This document shows positions 1 through 5,414 of a stretch of DNA of 5,414 bases, one piece after another. The stretch spans positions 1-5,414 of the forward strand of contig JAJUIX010000111.1 of NCBI GenBank assembly GCA_029267455.1, read 5' to 3'. The notes under the pieces were generated by a model. The model saw nothing but the letters and a program-made list of their open reading frames with translations, had not been told where the DNA came from and did not search any database. A program made the translations under genes and the position numbers. This DNA comes from Enteractinococcus sp. Lineage in GTDB: Bacteria; Actinomycetota; Actinomycetes; Actinomycetales; Micrococcaceae. The number at the start of each line of letters is the position of its first letter. Position 1 is the stretch's first letter.

Positions 1-1
1 G

Positions 2-157
2 GTGGGCTGCATTTTATTCGTTGTCTTCGCCACGATTCTCCTCCGGTTAGCAACTGCTTTTACGCTACCCGATTCAAAGCTGGGCAGGATACGGCATCCA
101 CATGCGGTTCGTTCAGGTCTACAGTGGGGGATACCCGACGAAGGTGAGACTGCATGA
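2..157 (+). CDS. 3' end of an unidentified membrane protein (partial, 5' end outside window)
   Basis: An open frame runs from the left edge to a TGA at 155-157 and gives the last 51 residues of a protein. The visible part opens with a strongly hydrophobic stretch of about 20 residues (GCILFVVFATILLRLATAF, bases 5-61), which looks like a final transmembrane helix. A polar, basic tail of about 30 residues follows and ends in DEGETA. The stop overlaps the ATG of the next gene in an ATGA arrangement, the usual sign of two cistrons of one operon. The frame is short and no family can be recognised, so the function is unknown; the context suggests a membrane protein acting with the multicopper-oxidase-like membrane protein downstream. 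It could be a chance open frame, but the membrane helix, absence of stops and exact 4-base overlap together argue that it is real. Confidence 0.6.
   Translation: MGCILFVVFATILLRLATAFTLPDSKLGRIRHPHAVRSGLQWGIPDEGETA
141..146 (+). promoter_or_regulatory. Ribosome binding site for the membrane protein gene at 154
   Basis: AAGGTG lies 7 bases before the ATG at 154 and 10 bases before the adjacent ATG at 157. The spacing favours 154, which is also the ATG that forms the 4-base overlap with the upstream stop. The site lies inside the coding sequence of the upstream cistron, as expected for coupled genes. Confidence 0.6.
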
Positions 158-1629
158 TGAGTGCGCGCGGTACGTGGTTTATGCGGGATGTCCCCGTCAT
201 TGTTTGGCTGACCTGCGCCGTCATCATCGCACTATTGCACCCCGTCTTTGATGCGTCCCGCTGGCTGGTCATCCATGTGATAGCGCTGGGCGGTTTTACG
301 CACTCCATCATGGTGTGGAGCGTACACTTTTCGAACGCGCTGTTGAAGACGAAGGATGTCGAGAGTCGCCGGATGCAGAATATTCGGCTCACGTTATTGC
401 AAGTCGGCATGCTTGCGGTGTTTATCGGTGTGCCCACCGGCTGGTGGCTGCTGACTGTCATAGGTGGAGTGATGATTTCAGCGGTCATGTTGTGGCACGC
501 CGGTGTCCTCTGGTATCGCCTGCGGATTGCCCTGCCGGGGCGCTTTCGGATCAGCGTGCGCTATTACATTGCGGCCGCTGCGTTTTTACCGGCCGGGATC
601 CTGTTCGGTGTTTTGCTAGCCAGCGGTGTGAGAGCCGATGCGTATGCCCGGTTGCTGGTCGCACACACGATGGTGAACTTTCTCGGCTGGGTTGGACTGG
701 CCATACTCGGGACCTTGGTCACGCTATGGCCAACTATGCTCCGAACGAGGATGGCTGACGGCGCCGAGCAAGCATCGATCCGAGCGTTGCCCATCCTGTC
801 GCTGGGGTTAATCACCATGGTAGTCGGGGCGTTAGTCAACCTTCCGTGGCTTGGAGTCGTCGGAGTCGTTATCTATTTCCTTGGGACGATCGTTAACTAC
901 GTACCCATCTGGCAGGCAGCGCGTCACCGGACTCCGCATTCTTTTCCTACGTTATCGGCGAGCGCAGCGCTGCTGTGGCTGCCCATCGCACTCGTGACGC
1001 TTGGGGTCAAGATCGTGGCCGATGGCTGGCAAACTCTAGCGGTGAGTTTTGGGGTTTTGACCGTCATGTTCCTTATTGGGTTCGGTCTGCAGATGTTATT
1101 TGGTGCCCTCAGCTACTTGGTGCCGGTCGTCGTTGGGGGAGGGCCTCGTCCGCTACGAGCCGGCATGCACGAACTGAATCGGCTCGGCACCTGGCGTGTG
1201 GTGACCGTCAATCTTGCCCTCGTGTTGTGCTCACTGCCTGTCCCCGTGCTGGTGCGCACCGTCCTGTCTCTCATCGCGCTCGTGGCTCTGGCACTCACCC
1301 TGGTATATATCGTGCGGGGCATCTTCGTCATGCTGCGCACGAAGCGCCAGGTAGCAGCCGAGATGGCCACGCAAGGTATCCGGTCCGGTGGAGCGCCACC
1401 CCGGGCGAAGCGAGATATGGGCGTGATTGATCCGAAACTCTCAAAGCCTCAGGTGGTGGCCGCCGTTGTGACTGTTGCCTTGGGGGTGGTCCTTGGCATC
1501 GGTCTCGATTCGGTCGACTCCCAGCCAGCTATGATCTTCACGGAAGTCGTTGCCAAGACTGCACACAAGGGGCAACTAGCGGCGACGGAACTGACGACGG
1601 TGACAAGAGATTGTACGATAGCGCCGTGA
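154..1629 (+). CDS. Polytopic membrane protein, multicopper-oxidase N-terminal membrane module without the oxidase domain
   Basis: This 491-residue protein is almost entirely hydrophobic, with about 12-13 predicted membrane helices (roughly 15-32, 38-57, 79-96, 98-120, 137-157, 167-191, several between 210 and 392, and a last one at 433-452). It resembles the N-terminal membrane half of actinobacterial multicopper oxidase-domain proteins, and more distantly NnrS and heme-copper oxidase subunit I-like proteins. Matching features are H41 with WSVHF (H58), WH at 114-115, AHTMVNFLGWVG with H171, TLVTLWPTMLRTRMADGAE (187-205) and GALSYLVPVVVGGGP. Such histidines could bind heme or copper, but this is inferred. 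In the full-length family a cupredoxin and copper-oxidase part follows the last helix; here the chain stops about 35 residues after it, and no such domain follows in any frame. The start at 154 has a good ribosome binding site and overlaps the upstream stop; the TGA overlaps the next start. Family placement is fairly secure; the function of the stand-alone form is unknown. Confidence 0.8.
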   Translation: MMSARGTWFMRDVPVIVWLTCAVIIALLHPVFDASRWLVIHVIALGGFTHSIMVWSVHFSNALLKTKDVESRRMQNIRLTLLQVGMLAVFIGVPTGWWLLTVIGGVMISAVMLWHAGVLWYRLRIALPGRFRISVRYYIAAAAFLPAGILFGVLLASGVRADAYARLLVAHTMVNFLGWVGLAILGTLVTLWPTMLRTRMADGAEQASIRALPILSLGLITMVVGALVNLPWLGVVGVVIYFLGTIVNYVPIWQAARHRTPHSFPTLSASAALLWLPIALVTLGVKIVADGWQTLAVSFGVLTVMFLIGFGLQMLFGALSYLVPVVVGGGPRPLRAGMHELNRLGTWRVVTVNLALVLCSLPVPVLVRTVLSLIALVALALTLVYIVRGIFVMLRTKRQVAAEMATQGIRSGGAPPRAKRDMGVIDPKLSKPQVVAAVVTVALGVVLGIGLDSVDSQPAMIFTEVVAKTAHKGQLAATELTTVTRDCTIAP

Positions 1630-2774
1630 CCGATTATCAAATTGACACCGACGATATACTCGCCCGCCATCGGCAACTCAGTGGGCTGAAAGCACTAGCC
1701 AGCTCGAGCCAGAAGTTGAGCGAGCGCAGTTCTGAGCTCTACGGTCCGACCACTCTCACAGATTTTGCCCAGTGGTTGGGACAATTGGGGAACTTGTCGG
1801 CGAGACCGCAATTTAGCCAAGTGGTGCAAGCGCATCAGCAGCTAATCATCGACCACGGTGTCTACGGCTGGTTACAGGTTTTACTCACCGGCGCGGTGTA
1901 TCAATACCAGCGAGACTTCAATACCGCTGGTCGTACGGCAGACACAACGTACTTGTCGCGGCAACACGTCGATGATGTCTGTCGCCTGGGCACGCATATT
2001 GTGTTAAATTACGGCGCACCGACGGTGGGGAACCGGAAGCTCTTGACGCACTTTATGTCGGGCAATTATGCGCGGCTTATGGAACGGGTTTTGCCGGCGG
2101 TGGGGGCCGAACTTGGTCACGAACTTTCACCGGAAGCGCTAGAGAAGGGCGTCAACCCGGTTTTTCGCTATCCACAACAAGCCACTGAGATGGAAGTGGT
2201 GCATGAGCTGGATCTGCGTCCGATGGATGCGGATGAACCGGTACAAGAAGATGGTTTTGCCTACCGTCCGGCCGCTATCGAACAGGCAGACGTCTCGACG
2301 CTTGACGGTGCCACTCAACAGATGATTTATGAGCTCACCATCATCACCCGTGCGCTCCAGGAGGGTTCAGCGCCCGATCCGTGGGACGATGCGCTCATTC
2401 GTGCTCGGCTCGAGGCCTCGATGGGAGTTGCGTGGGCTTCACAGTGCTTACATCCTCATCCGGACATTGCTTCCGATGAGCAGCGTCAAATGTATATCGA
2501 AGATCTGGTGTCTCGTGTAGAAAAGCTCCAAGTGCGCGGTCTTATCGGGACCATTTCGTACGAGGTCTTCCAGACTCGGGAACTCGTGGAAAAAGCTAAC
2601 GAAGACGATCCCGCTATCGCGATGCTCTATGACCGCGCGATGCGCCAGTCCATAGATAATGCCGCCTGGGTGCTGTTCAACTGGGTGCCGGATTTACAAA
2701 CGGCGGGCTTTTTAGCTCAACTGCTCCTGAACTATCATTTCGATGCGTTCTTCGCCGAGATAGAGAAATATTAA
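1626..2774 (+). CDS. Uncharacterised soluble protein coupled to the membrane protein gene
   Basis: This frame encodes 382 residues from GTG at 1626, or 387 from an in-frame TTG at 1611. I prefer GTG because it forms a 4-base GTGA overlap with the preceding stop; neither start has a clear ribosome binding site at good spacing, which fits translation by coupling. I do not recognise the family. The protein has no signal peptide or membrane helix, looks mostly alpha-helical, and falls into two parts joined by an acidic, proline-containing linker (about residues 199-225, starting PMDADEPVQED). Part one holds a well-ordered-looking stretch HGVYGWLQVLLTGAVYQYQ; part two is rich in helical acidic and arginine residues and ends aromatic (NYHFDAFFAEIEKY). 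No cysteine-pair, P-loop or catalytic signature is apparent. Tight coupling suggests a cytoplasmic partner, assembly factor or regulator of the membrane proteins, but this is inference only. It ends in TAA at 2772-2774. Confidence 0.75.
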   Translation: MTDYQIDTDDILARHRQLSGLKALASSSQKLSERSSELYGPTTLTDFAQWLGQLGNLSARPQFSQVVQAHQQLIIDHGVYGWLQVLLTGAVYQYQRDFNTAGRTADTTYLSRQHVDDVCRLGTHIVLNYGAPTVGNRKLLTHFMSGNYARLMERVLPAVGAELGHELSPEALEKGVNPVFRYPQQATEMEVVHELDLRPMDADEPVQEDGFAYRPAAIEQADVSTLDGATQQMIYELTIITRALQEGSAPDPWDDALIRARLEASMGVAWASQCLHPHPDIASDEQRQMYIEDLVSRVEKLQVRGLIGTISYEVFQTRELVEKANEDDPAIAMLYDRAMRQSIDNAAWVLFNWVPDLQTAGFLAQLLLNYHFDAFFAEIEKY

Positions 2775-2804
2775 ACCGGTCGGGCTCCCCGTCTATCTGG
2801 TTTA
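2772..2804 (+). terminator. Weak hairpin after the coupled gene trio, possible terminator
   Basis: TAAACC (2772-2777, including the stop codon) pairs with GGTTTA (2799-2804). Inside it, CGGG (2781-2784) pairs with CCCG (2788-2791) around a three-base loop. The two stems are separated by unpaired or poorly paired bases and no T-run follows, so it is at best a weak or factor-assisted terminator. The position, directly at the end of the operon and before a gene with its own ribosome binding site, is what makes it worth listing. Confidence 0.3.
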
Positions 2805-2877
2805 CTGCTTCTAAAATCCATCTGCGGACCGTTTCTTACCGTCTACCAATCGTTGAACGCGTCTTCTGTCTCTCAGT

Positions 2878-2883
2878 AAGGTG
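2878..2883 (+). promoter_or_regulatory. Ribosome binding site deciding the NERD gene start
   Basis: AAGGTG lies 6 bases before ATG at 2890, the same hexamer as in front of the gene at 154. The in-frame GTG at 2881 is part of this ribosome binding site itself, so it is unlikely to be the start; ATG 2890 is chosen. Confidence 0.6.
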
Positions 2884-2889
2884 CAGTTC

Positions 2890-3840
2890 ATGAGCTTTCC
2901 ATCCTTTATAGCGGGTTTAGTTGTCGGTCTCATTCCTTTCCTTGTCGCAGCATGGTTATGGCGACGAAAGGCACACCAATTTCGAGATGAAAAAGCGCAG
3001 CTTAAGGCAGAACATGAAGAAAATCTGTCCGAACTTAATGCACAGCGCAATGAAGACCTTTCCAACCTTGAGGAGGCCCATCATCGGAATCTTGAGGAAC
3101 TCAGGGTATTGGTAGCTCGAGGAATGAAGTGGGAGGGAGGGTCACGGCAACATTTGATCGAAGCCTGCGAAGCCATCGGCGTGAATGGCTTCGTCGCTAC
3201 GAACGTATCTTTCCTCGTGCAGAACCGTGGATCGGATGCCTACATACACCAGATCGATCACCTCATAGTCTCAGACCACATGCTGTTTGTTGTCGAGGCG
3301 AAAAACTGGCAGGGAACCATCTACCACCGCGAGCGATACAAAAATGGTTATGATCCACTCTCAATCGATGCATTACCAGTGCTCAACGAGATAGCCCCTG
3401 AAGAGCGGTACGTTCTGCAGGTTAAGGATAACCATGCCATGATGTTGCATCCGAAGGGCGATACTCCAGAACCGGTCAAACAGGTCGAGGCCCAGTCGAA
3501 AAATTTCCGGAAGTACCTGGCTTCGCGACTCGGAACAGACCCAGGGCATACACTAAACTGCGTGTTCTACTCCCATCGGACCTCCAGGTTAGTCGGAGGA
3601 GCTCGGACGTTTGGAAAGTACACGTGGGCTACTGACAAACATGAACTTCCCGCTGTACTGGAACAAATGCAGCAGCATCGGCACTCCACCCATGCGCACC
3701 CCGTCAGGCTTCACGATATCTACGAAATAGTCTGGGCTTTAGGAGCAGATATTCAAGGAGTGGGGACATACGCGGAACAGTGGCAGAGTCCATTTCCAGA
3801 GGGCTTCGAAAAACGCTACTTCAAGCACGCCCAGTCATAG
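2890..3840 (+). CDS. Membrane-anchored coiled-coil protein with NERD (nuclease-related) domain
   Basis: The 316-residue protein begins with one membrane helix (about 4-24, FIAGLVVGLIPFLVAAWLW) followed by arginines and lysine, which favours a cytoplasmic body. Residues 29-75 are highly charged (repeated EE, KAE, NLEE) and probably form a coiled coil. The NERD domain spans about 78-240. It has WEGG with E82, then QIDHLIVSDHMLFVVEAKNW (121-140), in which D123 and E136-x-K138 fit the Asp and Glu-x-Lys of PD-(D/E)xK nuclease-like folds, and a later VKQVEAQSKNFRKYL segment matching the P-x-x-Q region of NERD proteins. The last 75 residues are unassigned. NERD domains are thought to act on nucleic acids, but activity of this protein is not shown. 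Helix, coiled coil and nuclease-like domain in this order recall RmuC. The gene stands alone between the trio and convergent ftfL, and its early part is visibly AT-richer than ftfL. Confidence 0.85.
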   Translation: MSFPSFIAGLVVGLIPFLVAAWLWRRKAHQFRDEKAQLKAEHEENLSELNAQRNEDLSNLEEAHHRNLEELRVLVARGMKWEGGSRQHLIEACEAIGVNGFVATNVSFLVQNRGSDAYIHQIDHLIVSDHMLFVVEAKNWQGTIYHRERYKNGYDPLSIDALPVLNEIAPEERYVLQVKDNHAMMLHPKGDTPEPVKQVEAQSKNFRKYLASRLGTDPGHTLNCVFYSHRTSRLVGGARTFGKYTWATDKHELPAVLEQMQQHRHSTHAHPVRLHDIYEIVWALGADIQGVGTYAEQWQSPFPEGFEKRYFKHAQS

Positions 3841-3875
3841 CACCTTCTGTACACCTATAACATTCGATTAAAGCT

Positions 3876-3921
3876 GTACGGTCGTAGCGATTCCATCCAG
3901 CGGATGGCACTACGACCGTAC
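3876..3921. terminator. Two-tier inverted repeat between convergent genes, probable bidirectional terminator
   Basis: GTACGGTCGTAG (3876-3887) and CTACGACCGTAC (3910-3921) form a perfect 12-base-pair stem. Nested inside, CCATCC (3893-3898) and GGATGG (3902-3907) form a 6-base-pair stem with a three-base AGC loop; the two stems are separated by an asymmetric internal loop of five and two bases. It lies 35 bases after the NERD stop and 53 bases beyond the ftfL stop, so it can serve transcripts from both sides. The T-run is short both ways (GTTTC on the plus strand, GCTTTAA on the minus strand), so termination may rely on stem strength; a stem without a long T-run is common in high-GC actinobacteria. 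The remaining intergenic bases (3841-3875 and 3922-3974) show no gene. Confidence 0.7.
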
Positions 3922-3974
3922 GTTTCAATCCACACAGCGCAACGGTGCAGGTGGGAATCGTTTTCGAGTTGAGG

Positions 3975-5414
3975 CTAAAACAGCCCGAGGATTTCGCCTT
4001 CCTCGTTGACGTCCATCTTGTCCGAAGCAGGTTTCGCGGGCAGACCCGGCATCGTCATCATCGCACCCGTGAGCGCAACCACGAAGCCTGCACCCGCACG
4101 CACATTGAGCTCACGAACCGTCACCCGGAAACCGCACGGGGCGCCCAGGGCTTTGGGATCGTCGCTGAACGAGTACTGGGTTTTGGCCATACACACGGGT
4201 ACTTTGTCCTCGCCGGCCTCTTCGAGCTGGCGCAGTTGACGTTCAGCTGCCGCTGAGAAGTCGACGCCGTCACCGCCGTAAATGTTTTTGACGATGTACT
4301 CAATGCGTTCGCGGATCCCGGTATCGGGGGAGAACATCGGCTCAACGGTGTCTTCAGAGTCTTGGAGCACTTTGACCAGGTGGGCGGCAAGTTTCTTCGC
4401 GCCTTCGCCACCGTTGGCCCAAACGCTGACGACTTCGGCGTGGACGCCCTGTTTGGCGCAGAAGTCTTTGACCCACTGGAGTTCTTCTTCGGTGTCCTGT
4501 GGGAACTGGTTTATCGCCACGACGACGGGAGCGCCAAAGGACTTGACGTTTTTGAGGTGACGGGCCAGGTTTTCCGAACCTTTTTCCATTGCCTCGAGGT
4601 GACCGGTGCGGTCCTCGCCGGGGTTGTTGACCTCATCCACCGACAGGCCACCGTTATATTTCAGTGACCGCACGGTCGACACCACGGTCACCGCGTCGGC
4701 AGCAAACCCTCCGGCCGGACCGGTGATGTTGACGAATTTCTCGCCACCCAGGTCGGCACCGAATCCAGCTTCGGTCACGACGGTCTCGGCGAGATCCAGG
4801 GCGGTATTGGTGGCAATCACCGAGTTGGCGCCGTGGGCAATATTGGCAAAGGGCCCACCGTGGATCAGCGCTGGGGTCCCGGCCAGAGTTTGGACAAGGT
4901 TTGGCCGGATGGCATCGCGCAACAGGATTGCCATGGCTCCTTGGGCGCCGTTTGGTCCCAGCTGGGCTGCGGTGACTGGTTCACGATCATAGGTTTCCGC
5001 CACGACGATGCGCGAGAGGCGTTCTTTGAGGTCGTCAATATCGCGCGACAGGCAGAACACGGCCATGGTCTCAGACGCCACCACGATTTCAAATCCGTCT
5101 TCGCGCGGGGTACCGGACGCACGGCCACCCAGTCCGATCACGACATTGCGCAGGTTGCGGTCATTCATGTCCAGCACACGTTTGACCCGCACCGTGCGTG
5201 GATCAATGCCGAGTTCATTGCCGTGGTAGATGTGGTTATCCACTAGCGCGCACAATAGGTTGTGCGCCGCCGAGATCGCATGGAAGTCCCCTGTGAAGTG
5301 CAGGTTGATACTTTCCATGGGCACCACCTGGGCGTATCCGCCGCCGGTGGCACCACCTTTCATCCCGAAAACCGGACCCAGCGACGGTTCGCGCAGTGCG
5401 ACCATGGTCTTGGA
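3975..5414 (-). CDS. ftfL: Formate-tetrahydrofolate ligase (partial, N-terminus outside window)
   Basis: The enzyme (also called fhs, formyltetrahydrofolate synthetase) joins formate to tetrahydrofolate with ATP to give 10-formyltetrahydrofolate in cytoplasmic one-carbon metabolism, feeding purine and formylmethionine synthesis. The visible 479 residues run in frame to the right edge; family members have about 555-560 residues, so about 85-95 N-terminal residues, including the ATP-binding P-loop, are outside. Visible family signatures are REPSLGPVFGMKGGATGGGY (residues 8-27, bases 5334-5393), INLHFTGDFHAI just after it, FANIAHGANSVIAT, GAQGAM, VSTVRSLKYNGG (4647-4682), VVVAINQFPQDT and the C-terminal TGAMMTMPGLP. 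It ends GEILGLF and TAG at 3975-3977. The methionine three codons from the edge is internal, because the open frame and family sequence continue upstream of it. No break is seen. Gene identity is nearly certain. Confidence 0.97.
   Translation of the reverse strand, partial: SKTMVALREPSLGPVFGMKGGATGGGYAQVVPMESINLHFTGDFHAISAAHNLLCALVDNHIYHGNELGIDPRTVRVKRVLDMNDRNLRNVVIGLGGRASGTPREDGFEIVVASETMAVFCLSRDIDDLKERLSRIVVAETYDREPVTAAQLGPNGAQGAMAILLRDAIRPNLVQTLAGTPALIHGGPFANIAHGANSVIATNTALDLAETVVTEAGFGADLGGEKFVNITGPAGGFAADAVTVVSTVRSLKYNGGLSVDEVNNPGEDRTGHLEAMEKGSENLARHLKNVKSFGAPVVVAINQFPQDTEEELQWVKDFCAKQGVHAEVVSVWANGGEGAKKLAAHLVKVLQDSEDTVEPMFSPDTGIRERIEYIVKNIYGGDGVDFSAAAERQLRQLEEAGEDKVPVCMAKTQYSFSDDPKALGAPCGFRVTVRELNVRAGAGFVVALTGAMMTMPGLPAKPASDKMDVNEEGEILGLF

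Noticed and set aside
60..488. Minus-strand open frame of 142 codons opposite the start of the membrane protein gene
   Set aside because: It overlaps a clearly recognisable plus-strand membrane protein and has low-complexity composition rich in Met, Thr and Ser with no family resemblance; it is an antisense shadow.
1560..1800. A frameshift that would restore a cupredoxin domain after the membrane module
   Set aside because: I read the frames after 1629 for cupredoxin-like sequence and saw none; the region is occupied by the long open frame of the next gene, so a simple sequencing frameshift does not explain the missing domain.
2812..2817. TAAAAT as a possible -10 promoter box for the NERD gene
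   Set aside because: It is close to the -10 consensus, but no acceptable -35 box is found 16-18 bases upstream; too weak to annotate, although a promoter for this gene is expected in this gap.
2881..2883. GTG at 2881 as the start of the NERD gene
   Set aside because: It is part of the AAGGTG ribosome binding site serving ATG 2890 and has no well-spaced site of its own.
3945..5246. Several plus-strand open frames opposite ftfL
   Set aside because: All lie within the well-conserved ftfL coding sequence and arise from its GC-rich codon pattern; none resembles a known protein or has a convincing ribosome binding site.
5403..5405. ATG codon (minus strand) three codons from the right edge as the ftfL start
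   Set aside because: The open frame continues to the window edge, and starting there would remove the ATP-binding N-terminal region that the enzyme needs.

Overview
The window looks like chromosomal DNA from an actinobacterium, probably a moderate-GC member of the Actinomycetaceae or a relative. This rests on three points: the first complete gene matches the membrane module of actinobacterial multicopper oxidase proteins, the genes use short AAGGTG-type ribosome binding sites and GTG starts, and the formate-tetrahydrofolate ligase at the right end reads like an actinobacterial enzyme. The genus assignment is an inference.

Left part (bases 2-2774, plus strand): three genes packed without gaps. 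The 3' end of an unidentified membrane protein stops inside the start of the next gene (ATGA overlap at 154-157). A polytopic membrane protein of 491 residues follows; it resembles the N-terminal membrane half of actinobacterial multicopper oxidases but has no cupredoxin or copper-oxidase domain after it. Its stop overlaps the GTG start of a third gene (GTGA at 1626-1629), a soluble, mostly helical protein of 382 residues that I cannot assign to any family. The two 4-base overlaps suggest a translationally coupled operon whose promoter lies left of the window.

Middle (2775-3840): after a 115-base gap with a weak hairpin lies a separate plus-strand gene for a membrane-anchored, coiled-coil protein with a NERD (nuclease-related) domain. 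It has an Asp and a Glu-x-Lys pair in the expected places, and its layout recalls RmuC.

Right part (3841-5414): the NERD gene converges on ftfL (fhs), the minus-strand gene for formate-tetrahydrofolate ligase, which enters from the right edge lacking about its first 85-95 residues. Between the two stops sits a long perfect inverted repeat with a nested inner hairpin, probably a two-way terminator.

ftfL is a one-carbon metabolism housekeeping gene. The coupled trio is the least explained part and the best candidate for something undescribed; the NERD protein is a plausible nucleic-acid-processing or defence-type accessory gene. No tRNA, rRNA, CRISPR array or transposable element was seen. No gene-free stretch exceeds about 135 bases.
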